A DNA stretch of 64,000 bases from contig FN649741.1 in the NCBI GenBank assembly GCA_000310025.1, positions 4,339,521 through 4,403,520 on the forward strand. Reading direction: 5' to 3'. This stretch comes from Ectocarpus siliculosus. Its lineage: Eukaryota > Sar > Phaeophyceae > Ectocarpales > Ectocarpaceae. Position 1 is the first letter of the stretch. The number at the start of each line of letters is the position of its first letter. Position numbers and translations under genes: made by a program. The notes beneath the pieces are model-generated. The model saw nothing but the letters and a program-made list of their open reading frames with translations, was not told where the DNA came from and did not search any database. Shown piece by piece: positions 8,682-16,963 of the stretch.

Positions 8682-10885
8682 CTACAGGGGAAAAAAAGGT
8701 GTGCATCTCGCCCAATCGTGTTACGTGCGTAACTCGATAAATCGAGCTACAGGGGAAAAAGGTGTGCATCTCTCCCAATCGTGTTACGTGCGTAACACGA
8801 TTAAGCGAGCTACAAGGGAAAAAGGTGTGCATCTCGCTTAATCGTGTTACGTGCGTAACACGACAAATCAAGCTACAGGGGAAAAAGGTGTGCATCTCGC
8901 CCAATCGTGTTACGTGCGTAACTCGATAAATCGAGCTACAGGGGAAAAAGGTGTGAATCTCGCCCAATCGTGTTACGTGCGTAACACGATAAATCGAGCT
9001 ACAGGGGAAAAAGGTGTGCATCTCGCTTAATCGTGTTACGTGCGTAACACGATAAATCGAGCTACAGGGGAAAAAGGTGTGCATCTCTCCCAATCGTGTT
9101 ACGTGCGTAACACGATTAAGCGAGCTACAAGGGAGAAAGGTGTGCATCTCGCCCAATCGTGTTACGTGCGTAACACGATAAATCGAGCTACAGGGGAAAA
9201 AGTTGTGCATCTCGCCCAATCGTGTTACGTGCGTAACTCGATAAATCGAGCTACAGGGGAAAAAGGTGTGCATCTCGCCCAATCGTGTTACGTGCGTAAC
9301 ACGATAAATCGAGCTACAGGGGAAAAAGGTGTGCATCTCGCCCAATCGTGTTACGTGCGTAACTCGATAAATCGAGCTACAGGGGAAAAAGGTGTGCATC
9401 TCGCCCAATCGTGTTACGTGCGTAACACGATAAATCGAGCTACAGGGGAAAAAGGTGTGCATCTCTCCCAATCGTGTTACGTGCGTAACACGATTAAGCG
9501 AGCTACAAGGGAAAAAGGTGTGCATCTCGCTCAATCGTGTTACGTGCGTAACACGATAAATCGAGCTACAGGGGAAAAAGGTGTGCATCTCGCCCAATCG
9601 TGTTACGTGCGTAACACGATATATCGAGCTACATGGGAAAAAAGATGTGCATCTCGCTTAATCGTGTTACGTGCGTAACACGGTTAAGCGAGCTACAAGG
9701 GAAAAAGGTGTGCATCTCGCCCAATCGTGTTACGTGCGTAACACGATATATCGAGCTACATGGGAAAAAAGATGTGCATCTCGCTTAATCGTGTTACGTG
9801 CGTAACACGATAAATCGAGCTACAGGGGAAAAAGGTGTGCATCTCGCCCAATCGTGTTACGTGCGTAACACGATATATCGAGCTACATGGGAAAAAAGAT
9901 GTGCATCTCGCTTAATCGTGTTACGTGCGTAACACGATAAATCGAGCTACAGGGGAAAAAAGGTGTGCATCTCGCCCAATCGTGTTACGTAATCGAGCTA
10001 CAGGGGAAAAAAGGTGTGCAGCTCGCTCAATCGTGTTACGTGCGTAACACGATAAATCGAGCTACAGGGGAAAAAAGGTGTGCAGCTCGCTTAATCGTGT
10101 TTCGTGCGTAACACGATAAATCGAGCTACAGGGGAAAAAGGTGTGCATCTCGCCCAATCGTGTTACGTGCGTAACACGATAAATCGAGCTACAGCGGAAA
10201 AAAGGTGTGCATCTCGCTTCATCGTGTTACGTGCGTAACACGACAAATCGAGCTACAGGGGAAAAAAGGTGTGCATCTCGCCCAATCGTGTTACGTAATC
10301 GAGCTACAGGGGAAAAAAGGTGTGCAGCTCGCTCAATCGTGTTACGTGCGTAACACGATAAATCGAGCTACAGGGGAAAAAAGGTGTGCAGCTCGCTTAA
10401 TCGTGTTACGTGCGTAACACGATAAATCGAGCTACAGGGAAAAAAGGTGTGCAGCTCGCTCAATCGTGTTACGTGCGTAACACGATAAATCGAGCTACAG
10501 GGGAAAAAAGGTGTGCAGCTCGCTTAATCGTGTTTCGTGCGTAACACGATAAATCGAGCTACAGGGGAAAAAGGTGTGCATCTCGCCCAATCGTGTTACG
10601 TGCGTAACACGATAAATCGAGCTACAGGGGAAAAAAGGTGTGCATCTCGCCCAATCGTGTTACGTAATCGAGCTACAGGGGAAAAAAGGTGTGCAGCTCG
10701 CTCAATCGTGTTACGTGCGTAACACGATTAATCGAGCTACAGGGGAAAAAAGGTGTGCAGCTCGCTTAATCGTGTTTCGTGCGTAACACGATAAATCGAG
10801 CTACAGGGAAAAAAGGTGTGCAGCTCGCTCAATCGTGTTACGTGCGTAACACGATATATCGAGCTACATGGGAAAAAAGATGTGC
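8682..10885. repeat. Large palindromic tandem array (about 35 units of 63-64 bp)
   Basis: Units contain TCGTGTTACG, TG, CGTAACACGA, then TAAATCGAGC, TACAGGGGAAAAA and GGTGTGCATCTCGCCCAA. Three right-flank variants alternate: GATAAATCGAG, GATTAAGCGAG and GATATATCGAG. Units of 63 and 64 bases (five or six A) are mixed, and several shortened units lack half of the palindrome. Where units are 63 bases the minus and plus strands give long open frames, which are a by-product. Groups of two or three units recur as blocks, which shows that the array grew by multi-unit duplication. Short palindromes in tandem resemble the homologous regions that serve as origins and enhancers in some insect DNA viruses, but this is analogy only. 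Confidence 0.95.
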
Positions 10886-11165
10886 AGCTTGCTCCGATCC
10901 GATGTTTTTCACCCCCACTTTAGATATTCGCCTTCGGAGCAGTATGTAGTGGTCTCGCCAACCGAAGTTTCACCGTCCAGACATTTGACACGTCAGCATC
11001 AGATTATCTGAGGTACCACAATATGCCCTCTTCAATACACACCATTGAAAACTGGTAAGCTTACTGAATACAGACACACTCTGCCAACGTGGTGCACGAT
11101 ATCCCGCTCTCTGAGCAAAGTGTTGAGAGAACCAAGGATCCAATGTGGGCTTGAGCGACGGCGAA
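10886..11165. repeat. Composite spacer block, last partial copy
   Basis: Begins CCGATCCGATGTTTTTCACC and runs to GGGCTTGAGCGACGGCG, matching 4392-4670. It ends about 75 bases before the first gene of the viral block. Confidence 0.8.
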
Positions 11166-11240
11166 ATATACGTCTCCGCCCCCCCCTCCCACCACTTTCC
11201 CACTTTTCTCACTCCCTTCTCCAACCACCTCATCTACACC

Positions 11241-12146
11241 ATGCCCCGCACACCCCTTTCCTACACGGCTATGACCGGAAAGCCTGTCGTGAACGACGTG
11301 GTTTTGAGCGCCATTGTTTCAGGGTCCAATCTTACGGTGTTCGCCAACATCGGTTCGTTCAAAGAACACCACCTCCGTGTTCTGGTAACCATGCCACGCA
11401 CACCGCTCTATGTGATCAGGATGGTTGCACGGGAGCCAGGAACCAACCCGGCCAAGGCCATCGACTACTGTTCGTCGGCCGCCATGGCGAGAGCGTTGAT
11501 AAAGATTTGCCGCGACGTGTCCCGCTTCGCATTGTACGAACAAGATTGCTTCCGTGTTGGTGGCAAGAGGCTTCACGAGTTCAGGAGGGGTGGCGATCGT
11601 TTTCGGCGTAGAGAAGTGGTGTACCAGGTGCTATGCGAGAGAGTTTTGTTCGGTGGAGACGTACTCCCCCCCCATGTTTCCAAATGGTTCAACAGTTGCG
11701 GGGGCTACTGGCATGAGAAATACATGGAGGGGTATGGATCGGCGCACATGAAAAAGTGCTACGATATTTACGAGAAGCAGGCGCTACGCGCTACGCACGA
11801 GGTGATTACGCCCGTGCCGTACCAATTTATGGTTGCCTACCACAGCTACACCAAGTACCTGCCGCTCACGATGTGTTTTTGCGCGGTTTTCAAGAAGAAG
11901 GCTCAGATGGAAGCAGTCGTGAAGGACAGGCTCAGGGAGGGACTTAGCGTAGAACAGGCTCACGCGTCTCTCGACGTGGAAGTTGATCAGAGCTTGCGGG
12001 GGTTGAAAAACTCCGCCGAAGGAAAGAAGCAGAGGCGAAAGCTGGCTAGGGCGGTGAAGTCAGCTGCGGTACATGATTTGTGGGTGTTGTCGCACAGGAT
12101 CTTGGGATTGGAGTGTTGCGAGAAGGTGATCCTTTCGTTCCTGTGA
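11241..12146 (+). CDS. Unknown 301-residue protein with F-box-like C-terminal tail
   Basis: The ATG at 11241 is the first in frame and gives MPRTPLSYTAM. The hexapeptide MPRTPL recurs about 50 residues later, so an alternative start or a small internal duplication exists. The protein is basic, with a charged helix region near residues 215-270. It ends LGLECCEKVILSFL. Two ankyrin proteins in this window end in a similar way (IFRSVLTFL and VFRHIVTFL), which recalls the PRANC or F-box-like tails of viral ankyrin proteins. I see no ankyrin repeat here. It is the first gene of the viral block, next to the repeat region. Confidence 0.65.
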   Translation: MPRTPLSYTAMTGKPVVNDVVLSAIVSGSNLTVFANIGSFKEHHLRVLVTMPRTPLYVIRMVAREPGTNPAKAIDYCSSAAMARALIKICRDVSRFALYEQDCFRVGGKRLHEFRRGGDRFRRREVVYQVLCERVLFGGDVLPPHVSKWFNSCGGYWHEKYMEGYGSAHMKKCYDIYEKQALRATHEVITPVPYQFMVAYHSYTKYLPLTMCFCAVFKKKAQMEAVVKDRLREGLSVEQAHASLDVEVDQSLRGLKNSAEGKKQRRKLARAVKSAAVHDLWVLSHRILGLECCEKVILSFL

Positions 12147-12271
12147 TGATGAAGCAATTAAAAAAATTAAAAAATTTAAAAAAGCAAACTTGTGGTGCCA
12201 TTGTTGAACGAAAACAATGATCGCAAGGACCACAACCACGCAGCCACAAACTCCGAAGACGCAGATCCAAC

Positions 12272-12787
12272 ATGGCAAGTGTTGCCCACATGGTCGCTGA
12301 CGCGGCGATCGTTGTAATTTTCTGTGTTGTTGTTGCATCGGGACTGTGTGCGATAAAAATCGCCCTCTGTACACCGGTCGACACGCGCCCGAAATTCAAC
12401 AAGTACATCACACCCCGTCTTCCATGCGACGGCACGCTCGTGCTTGTTGCAAGAGACGGCGTCATGTACATCGTTCCGGAAGGAAAAGCCGTTGTCAAAA
12501 CGGACATGGTGCGCGAGGTTCACGGAGGACGAATCGCTCGTGTGTGCGACCACGACGGTAATTACACGTATTTCGAGAACAATGTAAACGTAAACGACGC
12601 ACCTCACGGACATCAGCACGGAGAGAACGCGGTCGACCATCTACACGCGCACTGGTCAATCGGGAGCGTCCGATCGCAAGAAATGACCGTCTCGGCGTCA
12701 GACGATGAGTCTCTCGTGGCGTCGCCGCCGCGTAGCCCGCTGGCGGGGGAGAGTTTGACCATGACAAACGAACTTCAAATGATATAA
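12272..12787 (+). CDS. Single-pass membrane protein, unknown
   Basis: 171 residues starting MASVAHMVADAAIVV. A strongly hydrophobic segment (about residues 8-32) is followed by a hydrophilic domain with a His-rich patch (HGHQHGENAVDHLHAHW) and a Ser/Pro-rich end. It is probably a type II or signal-anchored protein. An A/T-rich tract precedes the gene and could serve as promoter. Family not recognised. A virion membrane protein is plausible. Confidence 0.6.
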   Translation: MASVAHMVADAAIVVIFCVVVASGLCAIKIALCTPVDTRPKFNKYITPRLPCDGTLVLVARDGVMYIVPEGKAVVKTDMVREVHGGRIARVCDHDGNYTYFENNVNVNDAPHGHQHGENAVDHLHAHWSIGSVRSQEMTVSASDDESLVASPPRSPLAGESLTMTNELQMI

Positions 12788-12845
12788 TCTTCGTACTCAT
12801 AACGCCAACCAATGTCTGTCATCGGGAAAAGGCAGGATTGTCAGG

Positions 12846-12857
12846 TTTAAAATAAAG
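12846..12857 (+). promoter_or_regulatory. Candidate AT-rich core promoter
   Basis: TTTAAAATAAAG lies about 20 bases before the ATG at 12877. Similar AAAATAAA boxes stand before several other genes in the window. Confidence 0.35.
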
Positions 12858-12876
12858 TCCTCAGAATATACAAACT

Positions 12877-14373
12877 ATGATTCGGGTGAGGGACCTAAGG
12901 CACCGGAGTCTTGTGCTGAGTTTTGACGCCGTTGTGGGCGCCGTGTCTTTCAAATTGACCGTCCAAAAGCTGGGCGGGGTCGAAAAAACGGTGGCCGAGG
13001 GCACGGAGACCCAATATGCCGTGGACCGCCTCGAACCCAACACACAGCACCGCCTGCGCGTGTATGCCCGCGTCGCCGGTTCCGAGAAGTATGAACTGCG
13101 CTTCGAAACACTTGTTACGACGCCGTGGGCAAACTTCGATGACTTGGGACCCGATGAGCTGCGCCACGTTTCGATGTTTGCGGGTGGTTTCGACACCAAC
13201 CACGCTGCGCTAAACGAGGTGGCATGTCTTCCGTCCCCGAACCAGTATCGCACGCTCCCGGACGCAGATGGTATTTGTGGTCCGACGGCCCCGACGCTGG
13301 ACCCGTCAACGGGGTGCTGCATCGGCGAGGCTGATGGCGATGAGTTGAGCTTCCTCCAGGCTTTAGAAACGGCGTACGATGAAGTCACCGATCGCCGCGT
13401 AGTAGGCGGATCGGTCGAGTACGCCGTGAACTGGATTAGGGTAAACAACAGACAGAGTGTGGGTAATGGTAATCATGTACAAATCGGTCAGCAGACCCCT
13501 TGGAAGGAAACATTTCTAAAACTTTTGTTCGCGGGCGGTGTCCGTAAGCCGCTCAATGGTTTCATGGTGCACTACAACGGCAATGCCGTCGTAGTGCTAG
13601 GAAGTTTTTGGGTCAAACCCGATGATGTTGAGATGAAAGAGTGGATGTCCGACACGGGCGTGAACGGCCAATTGCGCGTGGTCGTTAGCGCGGGAATGCA
13701 ACTAGCCGTCCCCTACGTGACCCGGGCGAGGGACACTCAATACCTTTCATCGCGCGTGCCGGGCCAAGAATTGGAATATTTTGACGTTACCGAGCTCTCA
13801 ACAGTGCTCTCAAGTCCTGATTGCGGATTCAGAGGGCGGTGTTCCATCGATTTCGTAGCACGGCCGTGTGCCATAAATAGACAACGACATTCTTCTGCGC
13901 TAAAGTTTATAGCAGATGTTATGACCGCCATGGTTCAGAACAGGGACATTTACGACTGCGTCATCTCTCTCCGCCACGTGAGAGACGGTGGTTCGCATCT
14001 GCCCCCGGCGACGGTTGATCACTTGGAGTTGATTCGTGACTCCGAGCTAGGTTTTTTTGATAAGACTGACAGATGCATCACCATCGCCAGGAGAGTTCTT
14101 GGCAATTTGCGTACCATCGTGAACACACTTGGTGTTGAACCAACACCCGGTACAACCATCGTCAGATATACCGACCAAACGTCTCCAAGTTTTGATTTTC
14201 AGCTATCCGTTCGAGGTGAAGTCGTCGGCCCGGGGGTCGGGCGCGTTGTTGTGAGGAAATCTCGGTGCCCGGTTTCCGGGACACGGTTTTGGACGGGGAC
14301 GACCAGAGTCGTGGACGGCCGAGCGTACCCGATGTACAACACGCGCGACTTATCAGGCGTTCGTAATTCATAA
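12877..14373 (+). CDS. FnIII-domain protein, probable virion surface protein
   Basis: 498 residues. The N-terminal 90 residues fit a fibronectin type III fold: beta-strand-like stretches, a LEPNTQHRLRVYA motif typical of the E/F region, and a strand ending in FETLVTTP. The rest (residues 95-498) has no family I recognise and contains several Cys (for example GCCIGEAD). A second protein at 36140 starts with the same kind of domain (LEPDTSYDVRVTS). FnIII domains mediate protein contacts, so a role on the particle surface is inferred, not shown. The gene stands directly upstream of the packaging ATPase gene. Confidence 0.7.
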   Translation: MIRVRDLRHRSLVLSFDAVVGAVSFKLTVQKLGGVEKTVAEGTETQYAVDRLEPNTQHRLRVYARVAGSEKYELRFETLVTTPWANFDDLGPDELRHVSMFAGGFDTNHAALNEVACLPSPNQYRTLPDADGICGPTAPTLDPSTGCCIGEADGDELSFLQALETAYDEVTDRRVVGGSVEYAVNWIRVNNRQSVGNGNHVQIGQQTPWKETFLKLLFAGGVRKPLNGFMVHYNGNAVVVLGSFWVKPDDVEMKEWMSDTGVNGQLRVVVSAGMQLAVPYVTRARDTQYLSSRVPGQELEYFDVTELSTVLSSPDCGFRGRCSIDFVARPCAINRQRHSSALKFIADVMTAMVQNRDIYDCVISLRHVRDGGSHLPPATVDHLELIRDSELGFFDKTDRCITIARRVLGNLRTIVNTLGVEPTPGTTIVRYTDQTSPSFDFQLSVRGEVVGPGVGRVVVRKSRCPVSGTRFWTGTTRVVDGRAYPMYNTRDLSGVRNS

Positions 14374-14389
14374 ACTTATTTTATTGCAC

Positions 14390-15262
14390 ATGAATAACGA
14401 AGCAACGACGATGGCGTCAACAACAGGTTCCATCAACGTCAACCTGAAAAGGTTCGACTGTAGAGCTGCAATGTCTGTCAAATGCAACGCCGTTGTCATC
14501 GGCAAGAGGAACACCGGAAAGAGCGTCGTGATCGCGGAGCTGCTGTACTACCTTAACAAGCAGAAAGTGCCCAGGGCGTGTGTTTTCTCGGCCACGGAAG
14601 AGAGCAACCGCTTCTTTTGCAGACACATACCTGATTCTTTTATTTTTGACGAGAAGAACGTGGAGGGAAAGTTGACAGAGATTGTCGAGCAGCAGAAACG
14701 CCTGCAGCTACAGAGGGACATTGGCGAAATTGATCCCGATACGGACCTGCGCGTCGTCATCGTCCTGGACGACATGGGTTACAATCGAAAGGCGCTGACG
14801 AGCCAGATTCTCACATTTATTTTCATGAACGGGAGACACTACGATATCACGCTGATCGTTGCCATCCAGCACGTAATGCAGCTCACGCCTGCACTGAGGA
14901 GCAACACAGATTACGTGATTTGTCTCAAGGAAGGAAACAAGAATGTCATGCGAAACCTGTATGAGAATTTTTTTGGCGTGTTTGAGAAGCCCGTGCACTT
15001 TAAGAATGCGTTTGATGCGTGCACGAAAGACTTTGGTTGTTTGATTCTCAACAACACCGTGACGAGCGTTCTTGTTAACGACACGGTCAATTGGTACAAG
15101 GCAACCCCCAACCGTGTGTTCAAGTTTGGGTCTCGAGAGTTTTGGGAGTACCATGACGAACGGTACGTCTCCATCCAAGACAGATATCTGCTTCAGCACA
15201 GGCCAGCGGCAGACACGACAATGTCAAGCGATGGCACGTTTGTGATTCACAAACACGTTTAA
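14390..15262 (+). CDS. A32-type DNA packaging ATPase
   Basis: 290 residues from the ATG at 14390; a second in-frame ATG at 14411 is possible. Walker A is GKRNTGKS near residue 38, and Walker B is VVIVLDDMG near residue 124. A conserved region (YDITLIVAIQHVMQLTPALR) with a sensor-like Gln follows. GKRNTGKS and the order of motifs match the FtsK/HerA-like ATPases of NCLDVs, which pump DNA into the capsid. The length is normal for the family. This is one of the two strongest indications that the block is NCLDV. Confidence 0.88.
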   Translation: MNNEATTMASTTGSINVNLKRFDCRAAMSVKCNAVVIGKRNTGKSVVIAELLYYLNKQKVPRACVFSATEESNRFFCRHIPDSFIFDEKNVEGKLTEIVEQQKRLQLQRDIGEIDPDTDLRVVIVLDDMGYNRKALTSQILTFIFMNGRHYDITLIVAIQHVMQLTPALRSNTDYVICLKEGNKNVMRNLYENFFGVFEKPVHFKNAFDACTKDFGCLILNNTVTSVLVNDTVNWYKATPNRVFKFGSREFWEYHDERYVSIQDRYLLQHRPAADTTMSSDGTFVIHKHV

Positions 15263-15369
15263 CGAAACAGCGATTCGACTCATCATAATATTGGTGTCCA
15301 GAGCAACAGCATGGCTCCTATGCGTGCGCTCAAAGCGATACAAAAATCGTTGCCGGTATCCTTTGCGGC

Positions 15370-15822
15370 GTGTCATCCATCGTGATTTCTACCCTGGCAA
15401 ATGCAATCCTCGTGGCTGTAATTCTGGCACGGTTTGTGGTCATGACACTTCTGCGATCACTTGCCTCGACAGTGTCCTTTGTCGGCGAGACCACCATCAA
15501 TACACTTTCTTTCATCAGAGAGACAGTATTTTCAATTCTGACATTCGTCGTACAGACAGTGACAAGCACCGTGCTGTTCATTCTCAGCCAGTTGGTGTCC
15601 GTTTGGAGACTGGTGGTTGTAATAATCACCGCGACTCTTGGTGAGACGTGCTATCTTGCAACCAACGGCATCGACAGGGTTTTTGACTTTTTTTCAGATT
15701 ACATGCTTTCTCTGCAGGCTTTCAGGTCGGGTCTACCCGGACTGGCCAAGGTTTTGAAAGCACAGGTGGATGATGTCAAGACGGGAGTCAATGTCACTAA
15801 TATCAACTTAAGAAAACCGTAA
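15370..15822 (+). pseudogene. Membrane protein gene running into a repeat element
   Basis: The frame is very hydrophobic over about 90 residues (for example ANAILVAVILARFVV, ILTFVVQTVTSTVLFIL, LVVVIITATLG), so three or more membrane or amphipathic helices. Its last residues are encoded by the left end of the 416-bp element, which has inserted into or beside the gene. The gene therefore looks damaged. The amphipathic, valine and threonine rich style resembles parts of the 748-residue protein at 20992. Confidence 0.45.
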
Positions 15823-16222
15823 CTATTAAGTTGTAGTGAACAAAAACAGATAGAAACAACTAAGTTGTCTCCTCAAGGGTCCAGCTTTTAGGGTTTTTTA
15901 AACCTCGGAATATCCCACTGTTTCCAGGCAAGTCGTTTGTTGAAACTTCGGTTGCGAAAGCTTGTCGTCGTTTCTTCGTAGCGTGTTGATGTTGTAGACC
16001 TCGTGTAGCCGTGTTGTGATGTCGGCTTTCTTCTTTCTCTTTTTTTTCTTCTTCGTCTTCGATTTTGTAGTGGTGGTTGCCATGGTGAAGGTGAATTGTG
16101 AGCAGCGTGGGCTACCAATACACTCAAATATTTACATATAAAATTGAAAAATGTGGTCTTTCTTATAGATCGTTTCGAGTTGGTAAGATTCGCCAAATTG
16201 TTCTAGAAAGCTTAAGTTGTCG
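15793..16222 (-). mobile_element. 416-bp MITE-like element, copy 2
   Basis: The core is 15804-16219, the same length as the other copies and differing at only a few bases. Its left end lies within the membrane protein frame at 15370. Unlike copies 1 and 3, the sequence right of CTTAAGTTG is unrelated (TCGCTGCGC). The 61-residue basic frame is intact at 15898-16083 on the minus strand. It lies 78 bases upstream of the SET gene start. Confidence 0.75.
15898..16083 (-). CDS. 61-residue lysine-rich frame in the repeat element (copy 2)
   Basis: It encodes the same 61 residues as copy 1 (MATTTTKSKTKKKKK, ending TVGYSEV), with the same upstream TATA-like sequence and start context. See the entry for copy 1. 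Confidence 0.4.
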   Translation of the reverse strand: MATTTTKSKTKKKKKRKKKADITTRLHEVYNINTLRRNDDKLSQPKFQQTTCLETVGYSEV

Positions 16223-16297
16223 CTGCGCGGCATCATGACAGGATGTCGCGGCAAAGCGTCGTAACACCAAGAAACAAAATGTATAAACAAAGAAAAC

Positions 16298-16921
16298 ATG
16301 GTGTCGTCGATTGTAGACAAGGATGGTATTTTCGAGTGTAGGAAATCCAAGCAAGGTGAGAACGCCGGGTCGGGTGTTTTCTGCTCGCAAGATGTAAAGG
16401 CCGGCACGATCTTACCATATTACGGCATCACCATAAGTGACGACGTGGAGGAAGACGATGACACTTCTATTAATAGCAGAGACAAATATTGTCGCACGTA
16501 CGTTATCTCCGCGGACTACTGCACAAAGTATGGAACGCGGCGGACTGCCAAGGGTTTGTCGGTGGATGGCGACCCGCGACTGCCTCGGATCCAGAAATTG
16601 AGAGAGTACAAGAAGTTGGCGTGCCAAATCAATGAGGCCAGCGAAGGATGTCTGCCGAACTGCTTGTTGACAACCAACCCCCGCATATCCAGAGCGGACA
16701 TCAATCGTTCTCTCTTGAAGAAGGTACCAATCCCGATCGCGTACGTGGTTGTCCTCGAAGACCTTCCGAACGGCACAGAATTGCTGACATTCTACGGGAA
16801 AGAGTTTGGTGATAGGGCATACTCTTCGTGCAAAATGAATCGGCGCACGCATCGCCAGCTGGCCGACAAAGCTTACGCACACGTCGACGCGTTGCCCAAA
16901 CAAACCAATTTTAACACTTAA
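16298..16921 (+). CDS. SET-domain protein, probable lysine methyltransferase
   Basis: 207 residues. SET features are visible in order: GSGVFCSQDVKAGTILPYYG near residue 30 (the N-terminal SET motif GxGxF), EGCLPNCLLTTNPR near 120 (the N-x-x-x position of the NHS/NC motif), and DLPNGTELLTFYGKEFG near 160 (the GEELxxxYG motif). A SET protein of Paramecium bursaria chlorella virus (vSET) methylates host histone H3, so action on host chromatin is a reasonable guess. The substrate cannot be read from sequence. The start at 16298 follows an AT-rich tract (ATGTATAAACAAAG). Confidence 0.8.
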   Translation: MVSSIVDKDGIFECRKSKQGENAGSGVFCSQDVKAGTILPYYGITISDDVEEDDDTSINSRDKYCRTYVISADYCTKYGTRRTAKGLSVDGDPRLPRIQKLREYKKLACQINEASEGCLPNCLLTTNPRISRADINRSLLKKVPIPIAYVVVLEDLPNGTELLTFYGKEFGDRAYSSCKMNRRTHRQLADKAYAHVDALPKQTNFNT

Positions 16922-16963
16922 CTATGGTAACAGAACATCTCATTATCGTTTCATACTCGCGCA

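Noticed and set aside
7654-10722. Long open frames with a 21-residue repeat on both strands
   Set aside because: They arise because the 63-base unit is divisible by three and lacks stops in some frames. They run through the N gap, shift with every 64-base unit, and no frame is favoured.
8682-10885. CRISPR array
   Set aside because: The units are continuous tandem repeats with no unique spacers, and no cas genes are present.
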